Assembly: GCF_003261235.1 (NCBI RefSeq)
Contig: NZ_CP030085.1
Span: 496,001-560,000 of the forward strand
Reading direction: 5' to 3'
DNA length: 64,000 nucleotides
DNA from: Polynucleobacter paneuropaeus
GTDB lineage: Bacteria; Pseudomonadota; Gammaproteobacteria; Burkholderiales; Burkholderiaceae
Position numbers and translations under genes: made by a program
The notes under the pieces: model-generated
What the model was told of the DNA's origin: nothing
Databases searched by the model: none
Seen by the model: the letters and a program-made list of their open reading frames with translations, nothing else
In this document: in pieces, positions 51,957 through 60,466 of the stretch
Position numbering within the stretch: the stretch's first letter is position 1
Layout of the letters: every line of letters starts with the position of its first letter

Positions 51957-52775
51957 ATGAAATTTCACATTCAATCTTTTTTAGTTACATCCTTGGCTCT
52001 TGCTTTGATCTCAGTAGGTCAAGCTCAAACTGTTAATCCGATGCCGACTGTGAATGACAATTGGCGTTTTGCAGGAACCATTTCTGGATGGGTGCCTGCA
52101 TCTTGGGTAACAACCAGTGTCGGTAAATACTCGGCTACATCTGATACATCCATGAACCAAAATCTGAACAATACGGGTTCGGTAGGGATGTTTACCCTAG
52201 AAGCGCATAAAGGCAATTGGGGCTTAATGGGTGACTTAGTCTATTGGCAATTTTCTGGAAGTGGCGGAGCTACTTATTACACTCGTAGACCTGGAGACGG
52301 TAGTTTGTATGGTGGTTATAACGCTCAGCAGACGCAAACCATGCTTACGATGGCTGGAACATATACAGTATTAAGTACGCCTAGTGTCTACTTGGATGGA
52401 TTATTGGGTGCCAGATATATTTCCAGCACAACGACCTTAACTTCAAACTTCATTGTGGATAGTGCTGGCGGAAGAACTGCTACCGCAACAAACTATCCTT
52501 CTTACACTAATCAGACAACTGATCCAGTGATTGGCTTCAAAGGTCGCGCCAGAATTATGGATAGCTCTTGGTTTATTCCTTACTACGCTGATGCTGGTAA
52601 AGGTCCCGGTTCAAACAATGGCACCTGGCAAGCCTTAATTGGTGTTGGAGATGCCTTCTCTTGGGGCGACATTACCTTGGCTTATCGCGCGATGGGTTTT
52701 CATTTGAAGGCGACGAACGGTAATACCAATTACACCAATGCGGGTCCACAACTTTCTGCCACGATTAATTTCTAA
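51957..52775 (+). CDS. Outer-membrane beta-barrel-like protein
   Basis: The 272-residue protein has a signal peptide (about 1-23, ending GQAQT). The rest is rich in Gly, Thr, Ser, Asn and Tyr with alternating amphipathic strands (for example GTISGWVPASW, GLMGDLVYWQF, ITLAYRAMGFHL). It ends in phenylalanine (QLSATINF), a typical signal for barrel assembly. I do not recognise a specific family or substrate. The 91-base upstream gap is AT-rich but shows no unambiguous promoter. Confidence 0.72.
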   Translation: MKFHIQSFLVTSLALALISVGQAQTVNPMPTVNDNWRFAGTISGWVPASWVTTSVGKYSATSDTSMNQNLNNTGSVGMFTLEAHKGNWGLMGDLVYWQFSGSGGATYYTRRPGDGSLYGGYNAQQTQTMLTMAGTYTVLSTPSVYLDGLLGARYISSTTTLTSNFIVDSAGGRTATATNYPSYTNQTTDPVIGFKGRARIMDSSWFIPYYADAGKGPGSNNGTWQALIGVGDAFSWGDITLAYRAMGFHLKATNGNTNYTNAGPQLSATINF

Positions 52776-52796
52776 GAGAAATACTGGTATTTGAAT

Positions 52797-53525
52797 TTAC
52801 CGATTGAGTAGGTGATACAGAACCGGTATAGCTATTGCACTGATCACGCCATTCATGCCCATCGCTAGGCTGGCATAAGTTCCTGCTTCTGGATGAATGC
52901 TAAAGGCGCGCGAGGTGCCAATACCGTGGGCGCCAATGCCAATCGCAAAGCCTCTTTGCCACCAGGCTTTCATGCCCAAGGTATTGAGCACAAAGGGTGC
53001 CAAGATGGCCCCCAGAATTCCGGTAGCAACTGCGAAGATCGCCGTTAAGGTTGGTGATACGCCTATCCGTTCAGCAATTCCCATTGCAATTGGTGCAGTG
53101 ACCGACTTAGGGTACATCGCCCCCGTGATCTCTGATCCAGCTCCGAGTAGCTTTGCAATCCCAACACCGCTGATGATGGAGACCAGTCCGCCGGTTACCA
53201 AAGAGGCAATCAGTGGCAGGGACCTTCCCTTAAGACTATGAAGCCCTCGGTAAATCGGTATTGCTAAAGACACGGTTGCTGACCCTAGTAAGAAGTGAAT
53301 AAATTGGGCGCCCTCAAAGTAACTTGAGTAGGGCATATCGATTGCCTGAATCACGCAGCACACTAAGAGAATGGCAATTGCTACGGGATTGGCTAAAGGA
53401 TTATTTTTGAAGTGGTGATAAATCCATAGGCCAATTTGATAGGCGGTCAAGGTGATGAATAAAGCAAAGAGGGGACTACCCGAGAGGTAGACCCAAATCT
53501 CGACGATGGAGTGTTTCTCAGTCAT
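52797..53525 (-). CDS. lrgB: LrgB family membrane protein
   Basis: The 242-residue protein has about seven to eight hydrophobic segments. Family motifs are PKSVTAPIAMGIAERIGVSPTLTA near residue 138 and GIGAHGIGTSRAF near 196. LrgB/CidB proteins act with LrgA/CidA in control of murein hydrolase activity, or in export of glycolate, pyruvate or other metabolites. Which function applies here is not evident. It overlaps lrgA by 8 bases. Confidence 0.9.
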   Translation of the reverse strand: MTEKHSIVEIWVYLSGSPLFALFITLTAYQIGLWIYHHFKNNPLANPVAIAILLVCCVIQAIDMPYSSYFEGAQFIHFLLGSATVSLAIPIYRGLHSLKGRSLPLIASLVTGGLVSIISGVGIAKLLGAGSEITGAMYPKSVTAPIAMGIAERIGVSPTLTAIFAVATGILGAILAPFVLNTLGMKAWWQRGFAIGIGAHGIGTSRAFSIHPEAGTYASLAMGMNGVISAIAIPVLYHLLNR

Positions 53526-53868
53526 GGGATGATTTCTCTAAACTCAGAAAGCGAACCACAATAGCCGCAGAGGCAATCGTCAGAATCACGCTACCCACCA
53601 AAGCGCAAATAATCGCCAATGCATTTGCCTTCAATTGAGGCAAAAATAGGACTACTCCAACTGCGGCTGGCACAAATAGGATGCCAAAATATTGACTAAA
53701 GCCATCGGCGACCATTGCTAAATCCGCATTAATTCCCTTGCGCAAGACCAGCCAAAGGATGAGTAAAACGAGACCAATCACCGGCCCAGGCAGAGTGGGT
53801 AAGGCGAACTGTGAAATCAGCTCACCGATACCTTGAAATAGCAGAATTTGTACTAGACCCCAGATCAT
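53518..53868 (-). CDS. lrgA: LrgA/CidA family holin-like membrane protein
   Basis: The 116-residue protein has four hydrophobic helices. LPTLPGPVIGLVLLIL near residue 23 and YFGILFVPAAVGVVLF near 60 match LrgA/CidA. It is the partner of lrgB, translated from the same mRNA. The 154-base gap upstream to iorA is divergent and AT-rich. Confidence 0.88.
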   Translation of the reverse strand: MIWGLVQILLFQGIGELISQFALPTLPGPVIGLVLLILWLVLRKGINADLAMVADGFSQYFGILFVPAAVGVVLFLPQLKANALAIICALVGSVILTIASAAIVVRFLSLEKSSHD

Positions 53869-54022
53869 GATGAGATCTTACAGGTCGATGATTGTTGCAC
53901 CGCAATATCATATTTATTGTTTAAGATAAGACCACTTAAAGTAGGGCTTCTATATAGTTCTGCGAAAAGCACTTTCAGAAAAACAGAGTATTCAATTAGG
54001 GTCAATCCACAGGAGATAACGA

Positions 54023-54472
54023 ATGGCTAATTTAAATATCAACGGCAAAAAATATGCGGTGGATGTCGATCCAGATACCCCCTTGCTATGGGTCATTCGT
54101 GAACAAGTGGGTTTGACCGGTACTAAATACGGTTGCGGTATCGGTGCCTGCGGCGCTTGTACAGTTTTATTTGAAGGCCAGGCGATGCGCAGCTGCTCTT
54201 TACCGGTCTCTGCTGCTGAAGGCAAGAAGATCGAAACGATTGAGAGCTTGGAGAAGAGTGGCCAGCTTTCGAAGATTCAGAAAGCATGGGTAGAAAAGCA
54301 AGTTCCTCAGTGTGGATATTGTCAGTCCGGTATGGTGATGGCGACTACAGCACTGCTGCGTAATAATCCTAACCCAAGCGACGAACAAATCAATGCATCG
54401 GTATCGAATATTTGCCGTTGCGGTACCTTCCAACAAGTTCGTGATGCCATTCACGCAGTAATTAAGGCTTAA
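54023..54472 (+). CDS. 2Fe-2S subunit of a molybdenum hydroxylase (IorA type)
   Basis: The 149-residue protein has both iron-sulfur domains of the xanthine dehydrogenase small subunit class. The plant-type cluster ligands lie in YGCGIGACGACTVLFEGQ near residue 37 and a following Cys near 60. The second cluster is in QCGYCQSGMVM and SNICRCGTFQQV. It has no signal peptide and probably travels with the Tat-exported large subunit. AGGAGAT precedes the ATG. The large subunit starts 10 bases downstream. Confidence 0.92.
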   Translation: MANLNINGKKYAVDVDPDTPLLWVIREQVGLTGTKYGCGIGACGACTVLFEGQAMRSCSLPVSAAEGKKIETIESLEKSGQLSKIQKAWVEKQVPQCGYCQSGMVMATTALLRNNPNPSDEQINASVSNICRCGTFQQVRDAIHAVIKA

Positions 54473-54481
54473 GGGAAAAAA

Positions 54482-56701
54482 ATGACTATCAATACAACAA
54501 ACCCTTCCCGTAGAAGTTTCATTGTCGGTTCAGCAGCGATTGCAACCGGCATTGCTATTGGTTTCGACTTAGATTTCATGGCTTCAGCAAATGCTGCTGA
54601 GGGCTCTGGCATGACCTCTATGGCGCCACTCTCAGCACCTGAGATTGGAGTCTGGGTGGTAGTCAAGCCCAATGACGATGTCGTCGTTCGTGTGGTTCGC
54701 TCGGAAATGGGTCAGGGCACTATTACCGGTTTAGCCCAGATGGTTGCAGAAGAATTGCAATGCGACTGGAAAAAAGTCAGCTATGAATACCCATCACCAA
54801 GCGAGAGTCTGCGTCGCAAACAGGCTTGGGGTAGTTTCTCGACCGGCGGAAGCCGTGGTATTCGTACCTCAGAGCAGTATGTTCGTAAGGGTGGTGCAGC
54901 AGCCCGAATGATGTTGACGCAAGCAGCAGCAAATCAGTGGGGCGTTCCTGTTTCTGAATGCGCGGCCTTGAACAGCGTAATTACCCACACCCCATCTGGT
55001 CGCAAGACAACTTTTGGTAAGGTCTCGGTAGCGGCTTCACAACTGGCAGTACCTACTGATATTCCATTAAAAGATCCAAAGGACTGGACCTTAATTGGTA
55101 AGCCAATGAATCGCATCGATGGTGTGGCTGATAAAGTTACGGGTCGCCAGATCTACGCGATAGATTTAACAATGCCCGGCATGTTGGTTGCCAATATTCG
55201 TCAGTCTCCAGTATTTGGTGGCAAGGTGAAAAGCTATGACGCTGCTAAAGCAATGAGTATGAAGGGCGTTCGTAAAGTCGTTCCCGTTGGAGATTCTGCT
55301 GTAGCAGTCGTAGCCGATACTTTTTGGCAAGCCAAAACGGCGATGGATAAGGTCGATATTGTTTGGGACAGTGGTTCCAATACCAAAGTCTCTAGCGCCT
55401 CGATTCGGAAGATGTTTGAGGAGGGCCTGAATGCCGATGACACCTTTAAACATAACAGTAATGGTGATACCAAGGCAGCTATTGCCAGCGCTAGTAAAGT
55501 GATTCAGGCCACTTACTCTTACCCATTCTTGAATCACGCCACGCTTGAGCCCATGAATGCCACTGCTAAGTGGACACCTGAGCGTTGTGAGGCTTGGGTT
55601 CCAACCCAGGATGGTGAAGCTTCATTGGCTGCTGTGATTGCAGCATCTGGCTTGCCGGCTGAAAAATGCGAAGTTTATAAGGTCAATATCGGTGGCGGCT
55701 TTGGTCGTCGTGGCGCCTTCCAGGACTATGCGGTGCAAGCAGTAACGATTGCTAAGCAGATGCCTGGCACTCCGATCAAATTGATCTGGACCCGTGAAGA
55801 AGATATGACCCAGGGTCGCTATCACCCAGCGACGATGGCTAAATTGACAGCGGCGATCGACGATAAGAAGAATGTCACTGCGCTCAATATCCGTATCTCA
55901 GGCCAGTCGATTCTGGCTGCAGTTCGCCCATTTATTTTGGAGGCTAACCAAGGAAAAGACCCAGCAGTATTTCAAGGCTACGACCCACAAGGTGAGCATG
56001 GCTTTGGCTATAGCTTCGATAATTTAAATGTGGATCACGCAATGCGCAATACCCATGTTCCCCCAGGCTTCTGGCGTGGTGTGAACGTCAACCAAAACGC
56101 TATCTATATCGAAACCTTTATGGATGAGTTAGCAGAAGCAGTCGGTATGGATGCTGTTCAGTTCCGCCTCAAGCATATGCAAAAGTATCCTCGCAATATG
56201 GCGGTACTCAAAGCAGCTGCTGACGGAATTGGTTGGACTAAGCCTGCAGCTCCTGGTGTACATCGGGGAATTGCACAGATTAAAGCGTACGGTAGCTATG
56301 TTGCCGCAGCCTGTGAACTCTCGGTCAAGAATGGTAACGAAGTGAAGATTCATCGCATCGTTGCAGCAACTGATCCAAGTTATGTAGTTAATCCTGCTCA
56401 GATCGAGCGCCAAGTGGCCGGTTCATTTGTATATGGCCTGTCTGCACTCTTCGAAGAAGAAATCACGATCGAGAATGGTGCTGTTGTTCAGAAGAACTTT
56501 GATACCTTTAACTCGATTCGTTTAGGCCAAATGCCTAAGGTGGAAACCATCTTGATTCAGGGCGGTGGAAGCGAGTGGGGCGGTGTTGGTGAACCTACGA
56601 TTGCAGTTGCTGCACCAGCAGTATTAAATGCAATTTACCGTGCTACTGGCAAACGCTATCGGGATGTGCCTCTGAAAAATAGCGGTATTAAGTTGGTTTA
56701 A
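54482..56701 (+). CDS. Tat-exported molybdopterin large subunit of a molybdenum hydroxylase (IorB type)
   Basis: The 739-residue protein starts with a twin-arginine signal (PSRRSFIVGSAAIATG), so the enzyme is likely periplasmic. Molybdopterin-binding features include RSEMGQGTITGLAQMVAEEL near residue 77 and GGGFGRRGAFQDYAVQ near 408. The catalytic Glu is in GVGEPTIAVAAP near 703. The family hydroxylates N-heterocycles or aldehydes; the substrate is not deducible. Cofactor would come from MoeA/MoaDE. Such enzymes often give electrons to a cytochrome c, and soxX begins 30 bases downstream. Confidence 0.9.
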   Translation: MTINTTNPSRRSFIVGSAAIATGIAIGFDLDFMASANAAEGSGMTSMAPLSAPEIGVWVVVKPNDDVVVRVVRSEMGQGTITGLAQMVAEELQCDWKKVSYEYPSPSESLRRKQAWGSFSTGGSRGIRTSEQYVRKGGAAARMMLTQAAANQWGVPVSECAALNSVITHTPSGRKTTFGKVSVAASQLAVPTDIPLKDPKDWTLIGKPMNRIDGVADKVTGRQIYAIDLTMPGMLVANIRQSPVFGGKVKSYDAAKAMSMKGVRKVVPVGDSAVAVVADTFWQAKTAMDKVDIVWDSGSNTKVSSASIRKMFEEGLNADDTFKHNSNGDTKAAIASASKVIQATYSYPFLNHATLEPMNATAKWTPERCEAWVPTQDGEASLAAVIAASGLPAEKCEVYKVNIGGGFGRRGAFQDYAVQAVTIAKQMPGTPIKLIWTREEDMTQGRYHPATMAKLTAAIDDKKNVTALNIRISGQSILAAVRPFILEANQGKDPAVFQGYDPQGEHGFGYSFDNLNVDHAMRNTHVPPGFWRGVNVNQNAIYIETFMDELAEAVGMDAVQFRLKHMQKYPRNMAVLKAAADGIGWTKPAAPGVHRGIAQIKAYGSYVAAACELSVKNGNEVKIHRIVAATDPSYVVNPAQIERQVAGSFVYGLSALFEEEITIENGAVVQKNFDTFNSIRLGQMPKVETILIQGGGSEWGGVGEPTIAVAAPAVLNAIYRATGKRYRDVPLKNSGIKLV

Positions 56702-56730
56702 TTCAGCTCAGCCATTTTTTAGAAGTTTGT

Positions 56731-57189
56731 ATGAGAACAGGGCGTGCACTAGTAATCTGTTTACTAGTCACGCTCTTTTTCTTAGGCCATTCGAAGTTGG
56801 TATCTGCCGTCACGATTACCAACGGCGCTATTAACGACCCTTTATCAGATCAAGTGGGTGACCCCATTCGCGGGCGCGCTATTGTATTGAGTCGGCAAAC
56901 TGGCTTATGTATCTTGTGCCATAACGGCCCTTTTCCGGAGGAGCAATTTCAGGGAAACTTGGCGCCTGAATTAGGCGCAAGCGTAAGCCACTACACTGCC
57001 GCACAACTGAGAGCTCGTCTAGTGAATCCTGCTTATTTCAATCCTAATACTATCATGCCTGCGTATTATCAAACAGTAGGCCTGACTCGCGTCGCACCTA
57101 AATATGCTGGTCAGACGATACTATCTGGACAAGAGATAGAAGATGTCATTGCTTTTTTAGAGACCATGAAAAGTCAGAACACAAAATGA
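56731..57189 (+). CDS. soxX: Sulfur-oxidation cytochrome SoxX
   Basis: The 152-residue protein has a signal peptide (about 1-27) and one haem site CILCH near residue 70. SoxX hallmarks follow: GNLAPELGASVSHYTAAQLRARLVNP and the Met-containing NTIMPAYYQT, with the Met as likely distal ligand. SoxX forms the SoxAX complex that couples thiosulfate to the carrier SoxY. The next gene overlaps by 4 bases (ATGA). Confidence 0.9.
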   Translation: MRTGRALVICLLVTLFFLGHSKLVSAVTITNGAINDPLSDQVGDPIRGRAIVLSRQTGLCILCHNGPFPEEQFQGNLAPELGASVSHYTAAQLRARLVNPAYFNPNTIMPAYYQTVGLTRVAPKYAGQTILSGQEIEDVIAFLETMKSQNTK

Positions 57190-57659
57190 AGTACATCACT
57201 AAGCAGAAAGCAGAAAGACGCACCTGGCTTACTAGAGTATTACTACTGGGGGTTTCTGTCTGTCTTCATCCCTTATCGGCTCTGGCTAAAAAGCCTGAGG
57301 CTTTAGAGGCTATTCAAAAAATTGTTGGTTCAAATACTTTAAATGAGGGTAAGGTCAAGCTCGTTCTTCCCCCATTGATTGAGAACGGTAATCTGGTTGT
57401 TCTCAAAGTGGGCGTCGATAATCCAATGACAGAACAAAATTATGTCAAAGCGATTCATATCATTGCAGAAGGTAATCCTTTGCCCAATGTCTTTAGCGCC
57501 TATTTAACACCACGTTCGGGTACTGCCAACATCACAACTCGAGTACGCTTGGCAGAGTCACAAAAAGTCTGGGCGATTGCCCAGTTGAGCGATGGTAGTT
57601 TTTGGCAAAGTTCTGTTCAAACCATGGTGACCACTTCTGCTTGTACGGAGGAGCCATGA
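57186..57659 (+). CDS. soxY: SoxY-like sulfur carrier with non-standard C-terminus
   Basis: The 157-residue protein has a signal region (hydrophobic 16-34) and the SoxY immunoglobulin-like domain: VKLVLPPLIENGNLVVLKVGVDNP and AIHIIAEGNPLPNVF. It ends TSACTEEP. Canonical SoxY ends in a flexible GGCGG arm whose Cys carries the sulfane sulfur. Here a Cys is kept, but the surrounding glycines are replaced and it lies five residues from the end. The Cys could still be loaded. Signal type is unclear: no twin Arg-Arg near the start, although RRTW is present at residues 12-15. Confidence 0.85.
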   Translation: MKYITKQKAERRTWLTRVLLLGVSVCLHPLSALAKKPEALEAIQKIVGSNTLNEGKVKLVLPPLIENGNLVVLKVGVDNPMTEQNYVKAIHIIAEGNPLPNVFSAYLTPRSGTANITTRVRLAESQKVWAIAQLSDGSFWQSSVQTMVTTSACTEEP

Positions 57660-57985
57660 GTAAAACCTCTCGCACTGTCATCACCATGCCAGATAAAGCC
57701 AAGCGGGGCGAAATTATCGAGATTCGGGCAATTGCCCAACACGATATGGAGACCGGCTTTCGATATGACCAAAACGGTAAACGTATACCGCGCGACATTA
57801 TCAGAAGCTTCACTTGTTCTTATGGTGGTGTTGAGGTCTTCAAAGCCGACTTTTATCCAGGGGTTGGTGCCAATCCCATGGTGATCTTCAGCACTATTGC
57901 GACAGAGAGTGGAACCCTCCAGTTTGAGTGGACTGGTGATGATGGCTACGAAGCTCTGAACCAAGCTCAGATTACGGTTACGTGA
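57656..57985 (+). CDS. soxZ: SoxZ sulfur carrier partner
   Basis: The 109-residue protein starts MSKTSRTVITMPDKAKRGEI, with the SoxZ core HDMETGFRYDQNGKRIPRDII near residue 29 and FEWTGDDGYEALNQAQ near the end. It has no signal peptide, as expected for the SoxYZ heterodimer where SoxY carries it. The frame extends to 57602, but the ATG at 57656 after GGAGGAG and overlapping soxY (ATGA) is clearly the start. Confidence 0.92.
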   Translation: MSKTSRTVITMPDKAKRGEIIEIRAIAQHDMETGFRYDQNGKRIPRDIIRSFTCSYGGVEVFKADFYPGVGANPMVIFSTIATESGTLQFEWTGDDGYEALNQAQITVT

Positions 57986-58752
57986 GAATCGTCCAAATCA
58001 TTGTCTGTTGTATCGGTATAACTAGTACCTATCTAGTCACTGCTGAGGCACAAACTTCTGCAAGACAGTCGGGTTATCAATCGATGTCTGCAGAAAACCA
58101 AGCCTTACAAGATGATCCCAGCGCCAATCCTGCTGTATTTTGGTTAATGGATGGTCAAACACTTTGGAAAGATTCGGCTGGACCTAAGCAAAAGTCTTGC
58201 GCCTCCTGTCATGGTGATTCTGGTCAATCCATGAAGGGTGTGGCAACCCACTACCCGAAGGTGATGAGCGGAAAATTGCAAACCCTGGAGGGGCAAATCA
58301 ATCAATGTCGTGCATTCAATCAAGGTCTACCTCAGTTTGCCTATGAGAGTAAGCAGCTCTTGGCGCTTACCGCTTTTGTAGCCAACCAATCAAAAGGTTT
58401 GCCTATAGATGTTCAGAAAACAGCAAATAATCAATCTGATCTGAAAAAGGGCCATGACTGGTTCTATCAACGTATGGGTCAACTCAATCTCTCGTGTGCT
58501 CAGTGTCATGAAGAACGCGCCGGTTTGAAGCTAGGAGGCAGCATCATTCCACAAGCGCATCCTACTGGGTATCCAATCTATCGTATTGAATGGCAAAGCT
58601 TGGGCTCATTAGAACGTCGTCTACGCAACTGTATGAGTGGGGTACGCGCTCAGCCTTTTGAATATGGCTCTACTGAGATGGCGCAGTTAGAGCTCTATTT
58701 AATGTGGCGCGCGAGAGGTATGCCTCTCGAGACGCCTGCAGTTCGCCCTTAG
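57982..58752 (+). CDS. soxA: Dihaem-type SoxA cytochrome
   Basis: The 256-residue protein has a signal peptide (about 1-23) and two haem sites, CASCH near residue 73 and CAQCH near 172. The active-site Cys that forms the persulfide ligand is in RLRNCMSGVRAQPF near 216. SoxA with SoxX attaches thiosulfate to SoxY. The start is GTG overlapping the soxZ stop (GTGA). The next gene is purU on the other strand; no soxB follows. Confidence 0.92.
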   Translation: MRIVQIIVCCIGITSTYLVTAEAQTSARQSGYQSMSAENQALQDDPSANPAVFWLMDGQTLWKDSAGPKQKSCASCHGDSGQSMKGVATHYPKVMSGKLQTLEGQINQCRAFNQGLPQFAYESKQLLALTAFVANQSKGLPIDVQKTANNQSDLKKGHDWFYQRMGQLNLSCAQCHEERAGLKLGGSIIPQAHPTGYPIYRIEWQSLGSLERRLRNCMSGVRAQPFEYGSTEMAQLELYLMWRARGMPLETPAVRP

Positions 58753-59603
58753 TCTGAGAAAACGACTGAAGTAGCTCCGTTATTCAAGACGCGGTCATGC
58801 AAGTAATAGCGGAGTGCGCGGGAGAGCACTGTGCGCTCCAGATCGCGACCCTTACGTACTAAATCATCTGGGGTATCACCATGAGTGACTCGAGTGACGT
58901 CTTGCTCAATGATGGGGCCTTCATCTAAATCGCTAGTCACAAAGTGTGCAGTAGCACCAATCAGCTTAATGCCCCGCGCATGGGCTTGGTGATAGGGTTT
59001 AGCGCCTTTGAAGCTGGGTAAGAATGAGTGATGCACATTAATGCAACGCCCCGTTAATTCTTTAGAAAGATGATCAGACAGAATTTGCATATAGCGCGCC
59101 AAAATGACCATATCTACTTTTTCTTTGGCGATGATGTCGAGCAACTTCGCTTCTTGTTCGGGCTTGTTTTCTGGTGTGACAGGCAGGTGATAAAAAGGAA
59201 TATCAAAGAAGTCGATGCTCGAGTACACCTCGCGAGGGTGATTGGAAACAATGCCACAAATAATCATAGGTAGTTCACCAATACGCCAGCGATACAGCAG
59301 ATCAACTAGACAATGATCTAGCTTTGAAGCCATGATCAATACCCGCTTGAGATCTTTAACTGCCCGCAAGTTCCAGATCAACTCAAAGCGTTTTGCAATC
59401 TCAACAAAGCCAGCTCTCAGTGTGGCAGCTTCCACTGGGCAGCTAAAGCTTACCCGCATGAAGAATCGTTTAGAAGCCTTATCGTCAAATTGCTGAGCTT
59501 CTTCAATATCGCCGCCAGCTTGGAATATATAGGTCGAGACTGCAGCAACAATACCGGGTTTATTGGGGCAGGTGAGGGTGAGGTAGTAGTTTTCAGATGT
59601 CAT
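58749..59603 (-). CDS. purU: Formyltetrahydrofolate deformylase PurU
   Basis: The 284-residue protein has an N-terminal ACT domain (about 5-85, LTCPNKPGIVAAVSTYIFQ). The formyl-THF hydrolase domain shows CINVHHSFLPSFKGAKPYHQA near residue 220 and the catalytic Asp in SDLDEGPIIEQD near 257. It releases formate and THF from 10-formyl-THF. The stop overlaps the convergent soxA end by 4 bases. Confidence 0.95.
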   Translation of the reverse strand: MTSENYYLTLTCPNKPGIVAAVSTYIFQAGGDIEEAQQFDDKASKRFFMRVSFSCPVEAATLRAGFVEIAKRFELIWNLRAVKDLKRVLIMASKLDHCLVDLLYRWRIGELPMIICGIVSNHPREVYSSIDFFDIPFYHLPVTPENKPEQEAKLLDIIAKEKVDMVILARYMQILSDHLSKELTGRCINVHHSFLPSFKGAKPYHQAHARGIKLIGATAHFVTSDLDEGPIIEQDVTRVTHGDTPDDLVRKGRDLERTVLSRALRYYLHDRVLNNGATSVVFSD

Positions 59604-59631
59604 AGAACGATTTTAGACCCTAGAGATCAAT

Positions 59632-60015
59632 TTAGTTGGGCTTAGCAGGATTTTCAGTTGGAGCAATATCCGCCGGGCCAAAGTAAAACTCACTTTTGTC
59701 CGTGATGGGTGGGAACTCTTTATCGATGCAGATGGGTTTTGAATCCACCACATTTAAAAAATTACATTCTTTTTTAGTTGCGGCAGAAGCAGCATGCTCC
59801 AGTGGAGATTTACCGGTGGCTACCGAAGTTGCCACGCTAGCAGTGGTTATGGGGTAGGTAGCTGCTGTAGCAGTCGCAGTGCTTCCTGCAGAGCTGCCAA
59901 TGGCCGCAAGTGGAGCGGCGCAAGCATTCAGTAGAGCAATTAAAAGTAGAGAGGCGCAAACTCTGCTGATCAGAGTTTGATCGATACGAGGATTACTTGT
60001 TGCGACACGCAACAT
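59632..60015 (-). CDS. Small lipoprotein of unknown function
   Basis: From the ATG at 60015 the product has 127 residues with a lipobox L-N-A-C near residue 32. An Ala/Thr-rich low-complexity stretch follows (TATATAATYPITTASVATSVATG). The C-terminal half has two Cys residues (KKECNFLN and KPICIDKEF) that could form a disulfide. The frame is open to 60168, but that would lie deep inside the upstream gene. The chosen start overlaps the upstream stop by 23 bases. No family recognised. Confidence 0.6.
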   Translation of the reverse strand: MLRVATSNPRIDQTLISRVCASLLLIALLNACAAPLAAIGSSAGSTATATAATYPITTASVATSVATGKSPLEHAASAATKKECNFLNVVDSKPICIDKEFPPITDKSEFYFGPADIAPTENPAKPN

Positions 60016-60400
60016 TAAATACCCCAGCTTGCCAGGAGTTTTGCGGTACTGGCTCATATGGACTATCTGGCGTTGGGTTAGTAGAAACCAGTGTGCCACC
60101 ACCATTTTTGCCACCAAATTCTTTGAATTCAATTGGGCGATAAGTTGCATTTGAGCAGTTGAATTCATTTAAGCCAATGATTGAACTTACTGGCGCCTTG
60201 GTTTGTTGATTTTCTCCAGGCTTCTTGAAATTCAACATTGACATTATTTGGGCTTTGTCACCACTACGTTGCAATGTATCGACGTCTACTGAGACACTCA
60301 TGAGTTCGTTGTAACCAAGTTCTTGCCAGGCAGCTAGAGCACTCATCATGGGCAAGAGTGAGAGGGTGGTACAGATCGTGATAAATGATAGTTTTTTCAT
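59993..60400 (-). CDS. Surface-adhesin protein E-like exported protein
   Basis: The 135-residue protein has a signal peptide (about 1-23, ending ALAAW). The mature part has W-x-E-L near its start, VDVDTLQRSGDKAQIMSML, NEFNCSNATYRPIEF, and a second Cys near the end (FNVACRNK). This matches the small surface-adhesin E-like domain with a conserved disulfide. The function outside Haemophilus is unknown and adhesion is not implied. It is probably co-transcribed with the lipoprotein downstream. Confidence 0.7.
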   Translation of the reverse strand: MKKLSFITICTTLSLLPMMSALAAWQELGYNELMSVSVDVDTLQRSGDKAQIMSMLNFKKPGENQQTKAPVSSIIGLNEFNCSNATYRPIEFKEFGGKNGGGTLVSTNPTPDSPYEPVPQNSWQAGVFNVACRNK

Positions 60401-60466
60401 GGCGATTTCTAATGATGAACAGTAATATGCCTATTCTAAACAGGCTCAATGACGCTCAGCTCATTT

